A DNA stretch of 27,306 nucleotides, taken from positions 1 through 27,306 of the forward strand of contig JANPPS010000309.1 in the NCBI GenBank assembly GCA_031428635.1, given 5' to 3'. Under the pieces are notes generated by a model, which had not been told where the DNA came from, searched no databases, and saw only the letters and a list, made by a program, of their open reading frames with translations. Below are positions 1 through 7,599 of this stretch, piece after piece (the first letter of the stretch is position 1; every line of letters starts with the position of its first letter). This DNA comes from JANPPS01 sp031428635 (GTDB lineage: Bacteria; Pseudomonadota; Alphaproteobacteria; Acetobacterales; Acetobacteraceae). The translations under genes were made by a program, and so were the position numbers.

Positions 1-599
1 ATGTGGCCGAGGTACGCCTGACGAACGTGCCGGCATTCCTGCATGCGGCGGGGGTGGCGGTCAGCGTGCCGGGGCTGGGGCAGCTGACGGTCGATATCGC
101 CTATGGCGGCAATTTTTACGCAATCGTCGATCCGCAGCCAGGGTATCGCGACATGGCCGATTTCTCGGCGTTGGAATTGATCGCCTATGGGCGCGCGATA
201 CGGGCGGCACTGGTGGCGCATGACATCGTCCATCCCGAACACGCGGACATCCGTGGCGTGCGGCACGTGTTGTTTGCCGGTGCGCCGCGTGACCCGGCCG
301 CTCATGCACGCAACGCGGTGTTTTATGGCGAGGGCGCGATCGACCGTTCGCCGTGCGGCACCGGCACGTCGGCGCGAATGGCGCAGTGGACTGCGCAGGG
401 GCGCCTACGGCCAGGCGATGCGTTCGTGCATGAGAGCATCATCGGATCGCTGTTCCATGGCCGGGTAGAGCGTGCGGTGACGGTTGGCGGCCATGCGGCG
501 ATTGTGCCGAGTGTGGCCGGGTGGGCGCGGATGACCGGGCACAATACTATTACGATCGACGACCGCGACCCGTTTTCCCATGGGTTTGTGGTGCGATAG
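1..599 (+). CDS. Proline racemase / 4-hydroxyproline epimerase family, 3' part
   Basis: The 5' end lies outside the window; the frame is open from base 3 and the first GTG there is not the true start. About 198 C-terminal residues are present of a family usually near 310-345 aa. The enzymes invert the alpha-carbon of proline or hydroxyproline with two cysteines acting as acid and base, without cofactor. The second catalytic Cys is visible in DRSPCGTGTSARMA (Cys codon 354-356), and DIAYGGNFYAIVD is the usual mid-protein motif. The first catalytic Cys would be upstream and cannot be checked. Cys (not Thr) at the second site argues against trans-3-hydroxyproline dehydratase. Whether the substrate is trans-4-hydroxy-L-proline or proline cannot be decided from this half. 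Neighbours give no catabolic context. Confidence 0.88.
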   Translation, partial: VAEVRLTNVPAFLHAAGVAVSVPGLGQLTVDIAYGGNFYAIVDPQPGYRDMADFSALELIAYGRAIRAALVAHDIVHPEHADIRGVRHVLFAGAPRDPAAHARNAVFYGEGAIDRSPCGTGTSARMAQWTAQGRLRPGDAFVHESIIGSLFHGRVERAVTVGGHAAIVPSVAGWARMTGHNTITIDDRDPFSHGFVVR

Positions 600-904
600 C
601 CGGCCAAGCTAGCTGGAAGTGCGACGCAGCGGGCGAGGCAGAAGCCACTGCCATGGCCTGAATGGTCCTGACTGTATGTTCAACCGGCAAAGCGTCGCCC
701 CAGCCCCAGGATGCACTGGCCCGTGGGTGTCTATCGCTACGCCGGCGCGGCGCTACCACTGACGATTAGGCCATAATGGTCATTCGCGATGCCGGATCGG
801 CTGCTCATTTAGCGGATCGGGGCCTAGTGACCACCGACCCGCCTGATAAGCTTTACCACCGCACGATGGCGGGTTCCGCTGTCCTCGTGTTTAGCGCGCG
901 ATCT
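600..904. other. Gene-free stretch between epimerase and DUF6481 gene
   Basis: These 305 bases separate the converging 3' ends of the epimerase and the DUF6481 gene. Reading frames here are short or antisense and show no recognisable family. I see no tRNA-like fold and no hairpin followed by a T-run. The only dyads are an AGCTAGCT palindrome near 607-616 and a 5-bp GC stem near 740-752; neither makes a convincing terminator. Confidence 0.5.
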
Positions 905-1267
905 TTACCGGCGTGCCTTGCGCGCTGCGTATTTGGCGTCGCGCTCGGCCTTACGCTGGGCCTTGATTGCCTCGTCGCGGGCGGCGGCCTCGGCCGTCTT
1001 CGCGGTTTCTTCCTCGGCTTTCAGGCGCTCGGCCTCGATACGGGCCACATCCTCGGCGATGCGGCGCTGGTCTTCCAGCCCCTTTTTCACCTTACGTTCG
1101 GCCGTGCGCACGTCGCGCGCTTCGGCGATGGCCTTTCGCTCAGCCTGCTTGGCTAGTAGCGCCGGGTCGTCGGCAGCGGGCTTAGCCTTGAAACTTTCGA
1201 CTAGCGCCCGTTTCGCGGCCGCTGCTGCGGCGGCACGATCCGCGAACTTGTCACCATTGAACGCCAT
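905..1267 (-). CDS. DUF6481 family protein, Lys/Ala/Glu-rich helical
   Basis: A 120-aa protein, almost entirely Ala, Lys, Arg and Glu, predicted by eye to form one long charged helix or coiled coil from about residue 35 to the end. The N-terminal part (FADRAAAAAAAKRALVESFKAKPAADDPALL) matches my recollection of DUF6481, an alphaproteobacterial family of about 110-120 aa with unknown function. The ATG at 1267 is preceded by AGAGGGA six bases upstream (reverse strand), a good Shine-Dalgarno site that fixes this start. It begins 13 bp after the stop of the TPR gene, so the two are probably cotranscribed. No signal peptide or membrane segment is visible; a cytoplasmic or nucleic-acid-associated role is only a guess from the charge. 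Confidence 0.75.
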   Translation of the reverse strand: MAFNGDKFADRAAAAAAAKRALVESFKAKPAADDPALLAKQAERKAIAEARDVRTAERKVKKGLEDQRRIAEDVARIEAERLKAEEETAKTAEAAARDEAIKAQRKAERDAKYAARKARR

Positions 1268-1280
1268 TAATATCCCTCTT

Positions 1281-2135
1281 TCAACGCCGGTCTGGTCCGG
1301 CTTCTAGCAATTGTAGGTTCTGTTGCGCTAGGTCGGCCGTCGCGGTGTCGGGATCGAGCGCTGCCGCCCGCTCCCAATCCCGCCGCGCCCCGGCCCGGTC
1401 GCCCCGACGTTGGCGCAGTATGCCGCGTTCCAGCAGCGCCTCCGAATTGTCTGGATCCTGGTCAAGCGCCCGATCCACGTCCGCCCGGGCGCGATCGAGT
1501 TGGTTTAGGCCGCGTTCCGATGCGGCACGCAGCACAAGGGCATCGGCGCGTTTGCCGTCGATGTCGAGTGCGCGGCTCAAATCCTCGACGGCGTCGCGGT
1601 ACCGTTCGAGAGAGGCAGCGGCGATGGCGCGGTCGATCAACAAATCCTCGTCATCGGGGGTCAGCGATAATGCCATCGTGGCAGACCGGTACGCTTTGTC
1701 GGCGCTGCCGGCGATCAGCCAGGCTTGGCCCGCCTGACCATACACGGATGCGCGGGCGGCAGCGGCGGAGGTGCTGGCGGTGGCCAATTGGTCCATCAGT
1801 GCCGCACCCGTCTCGGCCTCACCCAATGCTAGATCAGCCAATGCCCGGCAGTGCGTCGCACCCTCTCCACCGCCCGTCGCCTCCCATGCGTCGGCGTAGG
1901 CGCTGGCACCCTCCGGGTCGGCGTTCAGCATCGACAGGCATTTATCATACTCCTCACCCTCGGCGATGCGGGGCGGGATGGGCGGGAGCGGCAATGGCAG
2001 GTCGTCGGTATCGCTGCTGTTTTGACCGAACCAGCCGGAGCCAGCCCAGATCAGCCCGCCGCCCACGATCACGAGCGCTATCGCGGCCACCAGCACGACG
2101 GCCTGCACGCCGCCAAGGGTGCTGCCTCGTTTCAT
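1281..2135 (-). CDS. Membrane-anchored tetratricopeptide repeat protein
   Basis: A 284-aa protein with a short basic N-terminus, one hydrophobic segment at about residues 10-32 (AVVLVAAIALVIVGGGLIWA), then an acidic/proline-rich linker and a helical domain. At least three TPR-like units lie in the second half, roughly residues 145-178, 179-212 and 213-246, with the pattern A.....A....L..DP/DG...A...RA. The anchor suggests the TPR domain faces the periplasm, where it would be a protein-binding scaffold. The specific partner is unknown. The gene shares a divergent 67-bp region with the epimerase-like gene at 2203 and is followed by the DUF6481 gene. The ATG at 2135 has only a weak upstream purine run. 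Confidence 0.8.
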   Translation of the reverse strand: MKRGSTLGGVQAVVLVAAIALVIVGGGLIWAGSGWFGQNSSDTDDLPLPLPPIPPRIAEGEEYDKCLSMLNADPEGASAYADAWEATGGGEGATHCRALADLALGEAETGAALMDQLATASTSAAAARASVYGQAGQAWLIAGSADKAYRSATMALSLTPDDEDLLIDRAIAAASLERYRDAVEDLSRALDIDGKRADALVLRAASERGLNQLDRARADVDRALDQDPDNSEALLERGILRQRRGDRAGARRDWERAAALDPDTATADLAQQNLQLLEAGPDRR

Positions 2136-2190
2136 CTGAACCGCTACATAGGCCTGTACCCCGTGCGGGGCAACGGTTTCGGGACGGTGT

Positions 2191-2196
2191 AGGGGG
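2191..2196 (+). promoter_or_regulatory. Shine-Dalgarno site deciding the start of the 2203 gene
   Basis: AGGGGG at 2191-2196 lies six bases before GTG 2203 but fifteen before the in-frame ATG 2212. Spacing therefore favours the GTG start, adding three residues (MSH) before MHIVIFG. The ATG remains possible because the Rossmann fold begins immediately after it. Confidence 0.5.
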
Positions 2197-2202
2197 TGTA
2201 GT

Positions 2203-3063
2203 GTGTCTCATATGCACATCGTGATTTTTGGGTTGGGCTACACGGGGGCGGCCATAGCGCGTGGCGCGGTGGCGCGGGGTTGGGCCGTGACGGGCACCAG
2301 CCGTGACCCCGGGCGGGTCCCCGCGATCCCGGGCGTGAGCGTGGTGCCGTTCGACACGGCCGGCGCGGTAATCAGGAGCGCGACGCACCTGGTGCAGACC
2401 GCGCCGCCAGGCCTGGATGGCGACCCGGCGCTGCTGGCCCACGGCCCGGCCATTGCCGCCGCGCTGCTGCAGTCGATCGGATATCTGTCAACGACTGGCG
2501 TGTATGGCGACCGCGGCGGCGCCTGGGTGGACGAGGCGACGGAGCCGGCACCCACCGCCCCGCGCAGTCAGCGCCGGTTGGAAGCGGAGCAGGCGTGGCG
2601 GGCGGCGGCGGGTGACCGGGCGCTGGACCTGTTCCGGGTGGCCGGCATTTACGGTCCTGGCCGCTCGTCATTCGTCGACCTGCGGGACGGCACGGCACGG
2701 CGCATGGACAGACCAGCCCACAAGTTCGGGCGCATCCACCGGGACGACATCGCGGCCGCCGTGCTGGCCGCCATGGCCCGGCCGGACGGCGTTCGGGTGC
2801 TGAACCTGACCGATGACATGCCCGCCGCGAGCGCCGACGTGGTGGCGGAGGCGGCGCGGCTGCTGGGCGTCGAGCCCCCGCCGCTGACGCCGTTCGATCC
2901 GGCATCGATGAGCGACATGGCGCGGAGCTTTTGGGCCGAAAGCCGCCGGGTCAGCAGCGTGGCGACACAGGCGGCGCTCGGCCTACGCTGGCGCTATCCC
3001 AGTTTCCGCGAGGGTCTGGCGGCCATCCTGGACCAGGAACGGGCGGAGCAGGTGAAGCAGTAA
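2203..3063 (+). CDS. NAD(P)-dependent epimerase/dehydratase-like (extended SDR)
   Basis: A 286-aa Rossmann-fold protein. The nucleotide-binding motif GLGYTG is at residues 10-15 just after the first beta strand. STTGVYGDRGG followed by WVDE, then RVAGIYGPGRS and RIHRDDIAAAV, is the pattern of the atypical extended SDR group that includes E. coli YeeZ. The canonical YxxxK is not clear: Tyr is present in TTGVYGD but no Lys follows at +4, so catalytic activity as a classical epimerase is doubtful and the protein may act as an NAD(P)-binding or reductase-like enzyme. Substrate unknown. Its last 81 bp overlap the 3' end of the convergent hydrolase gene. Start choice (GTG 2203 versus ATG 2212) is discussed at the ribosome-binding site. 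Confidence 0.85.
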   Translation: MSHMHIVIFGLGYTGAAIARGAVARGWAVTGTSRDPGRVPAIPGVSVVPFDTAGAVIRSATHLVQTAPPGLDGDPALLAHGPAIAAALLQSIGYLSTTGVYGDRGGAWVDEATEPAPTAPRSQRRLEAEQAWRAAAGDRALDLFRVAGIYGPGRSSFVDLRDGTARRMDRPAHKFGRIHRDDIAAAVLAAMARPDGVRVLNLTDDMPAASADVVAEAARLLGVEPPPLTPFDPASMSDMARSFWAESRRVSSVATQAALGLRWRYPSFREGLAAILDQERAEQVKQ

Positions 3064-3768
3064 CGCGAGGTCGCCTGGGCGCGACAGCCGATGGTCGCCG
3101 TCCTTGACCAGCGTGATCTGCACGTCGTCCGACCGCACCTGGCGCGCGATCGTCAGCGCTGTTTCCCACGGAACGTCGGGGTCCATCTGTCCGTGCAGCA
3201 GACGAATTGGGCACACACTATCGATCGGGGCACCGAGTAGCAGGTGCCGCCGCCCGTCCTCGATCAAGTCAGCGGTGATCGTCAGCGGGTCACCGTATTC
3301 GCTGGGTGTCGTCACGGCGCCGTCCTGCAGCAGGCGGGTGCGCTCGTCGGGCATCATCGCGTCCCACATCAGCGTTTCGGTAAAGTCCGGGGCGGCGGCG
3401 ATGCCGATTAGCCCGCCGACCCGCGTACCGAGGCGTAGCGACAGCAGCAGCGCGATCCAGCCGCCCATGCTGGAGCCGACCAAAATCAGCGGCCCCGGCG
3501 CCACCCGGTCGATGACCAGGGCCGCGTCGTCCACCCAACGCCCGATTGTGCCATCCGTAAACGCGCCGCCGCTGGCGCCATGGCCGGAGTAGTCGAGGCG
3601 TAGACAGGCGGTACCGAGCCGCGCGCATTCGGCGGCGACAGCGAGGGCCTTGGCGCCCTGCATGTCACTGCGAAAACCTGGCAGGAAAACGGTGGTGGGG
3701 GTGCGGCCGGGCACGCGCTCCCACGCGAGTAGGGTGCGGTCATCGCGTGCAAGCTGTCCGTATTCCAT
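2983..3768 (-). CDS. Alpha/beta hydrolase, ABHD10-like
   Basis: A 261-aa alpha/beta hydrolase when started at ATG 3768. A longer frame reaches 3951, but its extra N-terminus is Arg/Pro-rich and unlike the family, whereas MEYG...LAWERVPG...VFLPGFRSDM is the normal beginning. The nucleophile Ser100 is in GSSMGG. The acid is probably Asp196 or Asp198 in LLHGQMDPDVPW, and His226 is in KDGDHRLSRP. LRLDYSGHGASGG and GLIGIAAAPDFTE are typical of the group related to mitochondrial ABHD10 (a depalmitoylating thioesterase). The true substrate in bacteria is unknown to me. No strong Shine-Dalgarno is seen. The C-terminus runs 81 bp into the convergent gene at 2203-3063. Confidence 0.85.
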   Translation of the reverse strand: MEYGQLARDDRTLLAWERVPGRTPTTVFLPGFRSDMQGAKALAVAAECARLGTACLRLDYSGHGASGGAFTDGTIGRWVDDAALVIDRVAPGPLILVGSSMGGWIALLLSLRLGTRVGGLIGIAAAPDFTETLMWDAMMPDERTRLLQDGAVTTPSEYGDPLTITADLIEDGRRHLLLGAPIDSVCPIRLLHGQMDPDVPWETALTIARQVRSDDVQITLVKDGDHRLSRPGDLALLLHLLRPFLVQDGRQTLAETGIAPA

Positions 3769-4086
3769 ACAGGCGAAATAGCACGGCTGGGGATCGATGT
3801 GCGCAAGCAGGCGCGCGGCGCGATTGCGGCCCGCGCGGTACAGCAGCCGACCCGGCCGCGGCCATGTCCCATGACGAATCCCGGCCTGATTACGGGTGCG
3901 CCGGATGACAATCCGCGGGGGATCGCGACGTATTGGCGGCCGGGCGCACAAATAGGCCGATTGATCAGCATGGGCATCGGCTTCGGTGGTAATGATGTGG
4001 GGCTGGTTTTAAGCGTGCCGCGGCGAGCGTTGACCGGATGGTCGGGTTGGCACACGGTCAATGGCCGAAAGTAGAGGGAAGAACCG
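3769..4086. other. Intergenic stretch with an Nramp-like relic
   Basis: These 318 bases lie between the start of the hydrolase and the start of the acyl-CoA dehydrogenase, which diverge. Besides the Nramp-like fragment described separately at 3862-3957, no intact gene is supported. The last bases before 4087 hold AGAGGGAAG, the ribosome-binding site of the acyl-CoA dehydrogenase. No convincing -35/-10 pair was found for either gene. Confidence 0.5.
3862..3957 (+). pseudogene. Fragment of an Nramp divalent metal transporter
   Basis: About 29 residues starting at codon 3871 read NPGLITGAPDDNPRGIATYW and then GAQIG. This closely follows the signature near the first membrane helix of bacterial Nramp-type transporters, recalled as GPGLITGAxDDDPSGIATY followed by GAQFG, including the Asp that helps bind metal. 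Downstream of GAQIG the frame (open to 4074) no longer resembles a transporter and lacks further hydrophobic helices, and the upstream codons are Arg/Pro-rich. The simplest reading is a degraded gene end. Chance resemblance is possible, since only one motif remains. Confidence 0.5.
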
Positions 4087-5316
4087 ATGGGTAATGAACC
4101 AGCTGTGATAATCCCCATCGTGGGACCGGTTTCGGCGCCGTCGCATCGGCCGGGCACGCGTACGCCGCAGGGGCAGGAAATCGCCGCCCGGGTCGAGCGG
4201 TTCGTGCGTGACATCGTCATACCGTACGAAACCGATCCGCGCCGGGACTCTCATGGTCCGACCGACGTGCTGGTGCAGGAAATGCGCGGCCACGCCCGAA
4301 CGCACGGGGTGCTGACGCCGCACATTTTGGCCGATGGCAGCCATCTGAGCCACCAAGACACGGCGATCGTGTTGCGGGCGGCCGGGCTGTCGATCCTGGG
4401 ACCGCTTGCTGTCAACGTGAATGCGCCCGACGAGGGTAATATCTACTTGCTGGGCCGGGTCGCGACGGCGGAGCAGCGGACCCGGTTTTTGGAGCCGTTG
4501 GTCAGCGGGCGGGTCCGGTCGGCATTTTTCATGACGGAGCCAGCCGTCGATGGCGGTGCCGGTTCAGACCCGTCGATGATGCAGACCACGGCCCGGCGGG
4601 AGGGTAATCACTGGGTCGTAAACGGGCGCAAGACCTTCATCACCGGGGCGCAGGGTGCCGGCATCGGCATCATCATGGCCAAGAGCGACGAGGGCGCCAC
4701 GATGTTCCTGGTCGAGCTACCGATGGAGGGTGTGCGGATCGAGCGGGTGCTGGACACTATCGACAGCTCGATGCCCGGCGGACACTCGGTCGTGGCGCTG
4801 GAAAACGTGTGCATTCCGCCGGACCAGATGCTGGGGCAAAGCGGCGAGGGGTTCAAATACGCGCAAATCCGCCTGGCGCCGGCACGGCTGACGCACTGCA
4901 TGCGGTGGCTGGGTGCGGCGACCCGCGCGCAGGAGATTGCGACGGCGTATGCGGTGAAGCGGCAGGCGTTCGGTAAGGCGCTGGTCGATCATGAGGGCGT
5001 GGGCTTCATGTTGGCCGAAAACCTGATCGACCTGAAGCAAAGCGAGCTGATGATCGACTGGTGCGCCAGCGTGCTGGATCAGGGCGCGCCGGGCACGTTC
5101 GAATCGTCGATGGCGAAGGTGGCCGTGTCGGAGGCGCTGTACCGCGTGGCGGACCGGTGTGTGCAGGTGATGGGCGGTACGGGCGTATCGCAAGACACCG
5201 TGGTCGAGCAGGTCTTTCGCGAGATACGGGCGTTCCGGATTTATGACGGTCCGACCGAGGTCCATAAATGGTCGATCGCCAAGCGGATCAAGCGGGACGC
5301 AGCGGCGGCACTGTAG
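4087..5316 (+). CDS. Acyl-CoA dehydrogenase, ACAD10/11- and LvaC-like
   Basis: A 409-aa FAD-dependent acyl-CoA dehydrogenase fold: N-terminal helical domain (about 25-150), middle beta domain (about 150-265, with FFMTEPAVDGGAGSDP and VVNGRKTFITGA) and C-terminal helical domain (about 265-405). The usual catalytic glutamate in the YEG motif is replaced by Asp387 in RIYDGPTEVHKW, the same DGPxEVH pattern I associate with ACAD10/ACAD11 and their bacterial relatives. Those enzymes act on 4-hydroxy/4-phospho-acyl-CoA rather than doing ordinary alpha,beta-oxidation. The ATG has AGAGGGAAG just upstream. The kinase gene that follows begins two bases after this stop, so the pair is cotranscribed and likely works on one substrate. 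The exact acyl chain is not deducible. Confidence 0.9.
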   Translation: MGNEPAVIIPIVGPVSAPSHRPGTRTPQGQEIAARVERFVRDIVIPYETDPRRDSHGPTDVLVQEMRGHARTHGVLTPHILADGSHLSHQDTAIVLRAAGLSILGPLAVNVNAPDEGNIYLLGRVATAEQRTRFLEPLVSGRVRSAFFMTEPAVDGGAGSDPSMMQTTARREGNHWVVNGRKTFITGAQGAGIGIIMAKSDEGATMFLVELPMEGVRIERVLDTIDSSMPGGHSVVALENVCIPPDQMLGQSGEGFKYAQIRLAPARLTHCMRWLGAATRAQEIATAYAVKRQAFGKALVDHEGVGFMLAENLIDLKQSELMIDWCASVLDQGAPGTFESSMAKVAVSEALYRVADRCVQVMGGTGVSQDTVVEQVFREIRAFRIYDGPTEVHKWSIAKRIKRDAAAAL

Positions 5317-5318
5317 CG

Positions 5319-6341
5319 ATGATGCCGGAGTTTGATGTGGGCCGGCTGGACACCTTCCTGCACGACCGGATTGACGGGCTGGAGGGGTCTATCCGGGTGG
5401 AGCGGGTGTCGGGCGGGCAGTCGAACCCGACATTCTTCGTCACCTACGACAACCGGCGCATGGTGCTGCGCAAAAAGCCAGCCGGCGTTGTGCTGCCATC
5501 CGCCCATGCGGTGGAGCGGGAGGCGCGGGTGCTAATGGCGCTGGCCGGGACGGACGTGCCGGTACCGCGCGTGCTAACAGTCGACGATGGCTCGGACGTG
5601 GTCGGCACGCCGTTCTACATGATGGAGCGGGTCGAGGGGCGGGTGTTCGCCAGCGGGGACTTGGTCGGTGTCGACCCGGTAGCGCGGCGGGCGATGTATG
5701 GCGCGTATGCCGATGTGATGGCGCGGCTGCATGATCTGGACTGGCGGGCGTTGGGGCTGGATGGATTCGGGCGGCCCGGCGACTATTTTGCGCGGCAGAT
5801 GGCGCGCTGGGGGCGGCAGCTCGACCCCGCGCGGACGCAGGACGTGCCGGAGTTGTTCACGTTGCAGGCGTGGTTGCTGGCGCATTTGCCGCCCGATGAC
5901 GGTGCGACGGCGATCTGCCACGGCGACTGCCGTATCGGCAACATGATGTTTCACCCGACCGAGCCCCGGATCGTGGCGGTGCTGGATTGGGAGCTGTCGA
6001 CGATCGGGCATCCGCTGGCCGATGTGGGGTTCTGCGCGATGGGGTGGCGGACGTCGCCGACCGAGTATGGCGGGCTGCTAGGGCTGGATTTAGCGGCGCT
6101 GGGAATACCGGACGAGGCGGATTTCTTGGCGCGGTATTATGCGAGCCGGACTGGGACAGAAACGGCGGCGGTGGCCCGGCTGACGTCATTCCATGTGGCG
6201 TTTGCGATGTTTCGGTTTGCGGTCATTTTCGAGGGGATTGCGGCGCGGGCCCGGGCGGGTAACGCGGCCGGGGAAAACGCGGCGCAAGTCGGCGGGCTTT
6301 CGGCGGCGTTTGCGCGGCGGGGGATGGTGGTCGTCGGGTAG
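5319..6341 (+). CDS. Aminoglycoside-phosphotransferase-like kinase, ACAD10/11 kinase-domain type
   Basis: A 340-aa kinase of the APH/choline-kinase fold. ATG 5319 is chosen over an earlier in-frame GTG inside the preceding gene because the family starts near FDVGRLDTFL and the spacing to the previous stop is two bases. Visible motifs are VSGGQSNPTFFV (nucleotide loop), VLRKKPAG (Lys52/Lys53), AVEREARVL (Glu), CHGDCRIGNMMF (catalytic Asp203 and Asn208) and AVLDWELS (metal-binding Asp223). This set matches the N-terminal kinase domain of eukaryotic ACAD10/ACAD11 and LvaA of Pseudomonas, which phosphorylates the 4-hydroxyl of a hydroxyacyl-CoA. Here it is probably the partner of the preceding dehydrogenase. 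Antibiotic resistance is unlikely. Its stop lies 3 bp from the convergent rnd stop. Confidence 0.88.
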   Translation: MMPEFDVGRLDTFLHDRIDGLEGSIRVERVSGGQSNPTFFVTYDNRRMVLRKKPAGVVLPSAHAVEREARVLMALAGTDVPVPRVLTVDDGSDVVGTPFYMMERVEGRVFASGDLVGVDPVARRAMYGAYADVMARLHDLDWRALGLDGFGRPGDYFARQMARWGRQLDPARTQDVPELFTLQAWLLAHLPPDDGATAICHGDCRIGNMMFHPTEPRIVAVLDWELSTIGHPLADVGFCAMGWRTSPTEYGGLLGLDLAALGIPDEADFLARYYASRTGTETAAVARLTSFHVAFAMFRFAVIFEGIAARARAGNAAGENAAQVGGLSAAFARRGMVVVG

Positions 6342-6344
6342 CGG

Positions 6345-7523
6345 CTACACCGCCCGAACCAGCTTCACCCGCTTACCCTGCACCCCCAGCGTAATCTCCC
6401 CTGCCTTCAACGCTAACGCATCGGCCCCGAACATATCCCGCCGCCACCCGGTCATCGCCGGAACGTCGGGCATATCCTCCGTCGCCATCCGGTCTAGATC
6501 GTCACCGCTGGCCAGCAGCCGGGCCGCGACGTTGTGTTGCTCACACTTAGCCGCCAGCAGGACTTTCAGCAGCGCCACCAATGCCGGGGAGGGCCGGGCT
6601 CCATCACGGGCGCGGGGCGCGTCGGGTAGCGCATCGTCGGGCAGTGCCGCTGCGTCGCGCAGGGCGGCGATCAAGGACTGGCCGCTTTTACCATCCGCAA
6701 AGCCCTTGGTTACGCCGCGAATGCGGGTCAGCGCCTCCGCCGTCACGGGTGCCGTGGCCGCGATCTCCAGCAGGCTCTCATCCTTCAGCAGGCGCCCGCG
6801 GGGGATGTCGATCCGCTGCGCCTCCCGCTCCCGCCAGGCGGCGGCGGCACGCAGCAGGCCCAGTAGGCGGCGGTTATTGGTGCGTGGGCGCAGGCGCTCC
6901 CACATCGTCTCCGGATCCGGGCGGTAGGTTAGCGGGTCGGCCAGCACGGCCATTTCCTCGCCCACCCACTCCTGCCGACCGTCGACGCGTAGCTTGTCCA
7001 GCAGGCGTTCGTACACCAGGCGCAGCCACGTCACGTCGGCGGCGGCGTACACGACCTGCGCGTCGCTCAATGGCCGGGCGGACCAGTCGCTGAAGCGGTG
7101 CGACTTGTCGATGGCACCCCCCGTGAGCGAGCTGACCAGCGCGTCATACCCGACTTGGTCCCCGAACCCGGCGACCATGGCGGCAATCTGCGTATCGAAA
7201 ATGGGCGTGGGGACGGCGGCGAATAAATACAGGAAGATCTCGACGTCCTGCCGGGCGGCATGGAACACCTTGACCACGGCTGGGTTGGCAAGCAATGCCG
7301 CCAGCGGTGCCAGGTCGATGCCCGGCGCCTGCGCGTCGATTACGGCCACGTCCGTCACGCCGCCCAGTTGGACGACGCATAGCTCTGGATAGTAGGTGCG
7401 TTCGCGCATAAACTCCGTGTCGATCGTGACGTAGGGTTCGTGGGCGAGCCGGGTACAGAGGTCGGCGAGGGCGTCCGTGGTGGTGATCAGGACCGGGTCG
7501 GCGAAGCTGGGCGAGTTGCGCAT
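6345..7523 (-). CDS. rnd: Ribonuclease D
   Basis: A 392-aa 3'-5' exoribonuclease involved in tRNA 3' maturation. ATG 7523 is preferred over an upstream in-frame codon at 7601 that would overlap the divergent aspS start. The DEDDy exonuclease domain covers about residues 10-185: Asp35/Glu37 in TIDTEFMRE, Asp93 in VFHAARQDVEIF, and Tyr159/Asp163 in YAAADVTWL, all four acidic metal ligands present. An HRDC domain follows at about 205-290 (PRTNNRRLLGLLRAAAAWRE). The length matches the family. It is transcribed divergently from aspS with a 76-bp spacer, a neighbourhood I recall as common in alphaproteobacteria. Confidence 0.95.
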   Translation of the reverse strand: MRNSPSFADPVLITTTDALADLCTRLAHEPYVTIDTEFMRERTYYPELCVVQLGGVTDVAVIDAQAPGIDLAPLAALLANPAVVKVFHAARQDVEIFLYLFAAVPTPIFDTQIAAMVAGFGDQVGYDALVSSLTGGAIDKSHRFSDWSARPLSDAQVVYAAADVTWLRLVYERLLDKLRVDGRQEWVGEEMAVLADPLTYRPDPETMWERLRPRTNNRRLLGLLRAAAAWREREAQRIDIPRGRLLKDESLLEIAATAPVTAEALTRIRGVTKGFADGKSGQSLIAALRDAAALPDDALPDAPRARDGARPSPALVALLKVLLAAKCEQHNVAARLLASGDDLDRMATEDMPDVPAMTGWRRDMFGADALALKAGEITLGVQGKRVKLVRAV

Positions 7524-7546
7524 AGTGCCCAGTTTAGTCGCAAAGC

Positions 7547-7576
7547 TTGACACCGCAAAGCCGGGTGGCTTTTTAG
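7547..7576 (+). promoter_or_regulatory. Candidate aspS promoter with internal dyad
   Basis: A perfect TTGACA at 7547-7552 is followed after 18 bases by TTTTAG (7571-7576), a weak -10. Transcription would start about 7583 and give a leader under 20 nt before ATG 7600. Between the hexamers lies a perfect 6-bp inverted repeat, AAAGCC (7557-7562) and GGCTTT (7567-7572), with a GGGT loop. It could be an operator or merely a hairpin. Confidence 0.4.
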
Positions 7577-7599
7577 CGCGCCCCACCAAGGACCGCACC

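Noticed and set aside
1520..2224. Plus-strand 234-codon frame over the TPR gene
   Set aside because: Arg/Pro/His-rich translation with no domain; the minus-strand TPR gene explains the region.
3769..3951. N-terminal extension of the alpha/beta hydrolase
   Set aside because: The extra 61 residues are Arg/Pro-rich, unlike the family, and the normal N-terminus begins at ATG 3768.
5319..6341. Aminoglycoside resistance gene
   Set aside because: The fold is APH-like, but the motifs and the adjacent dehydrogenase fit the ACAD10/11-LvaA kinase group instead.
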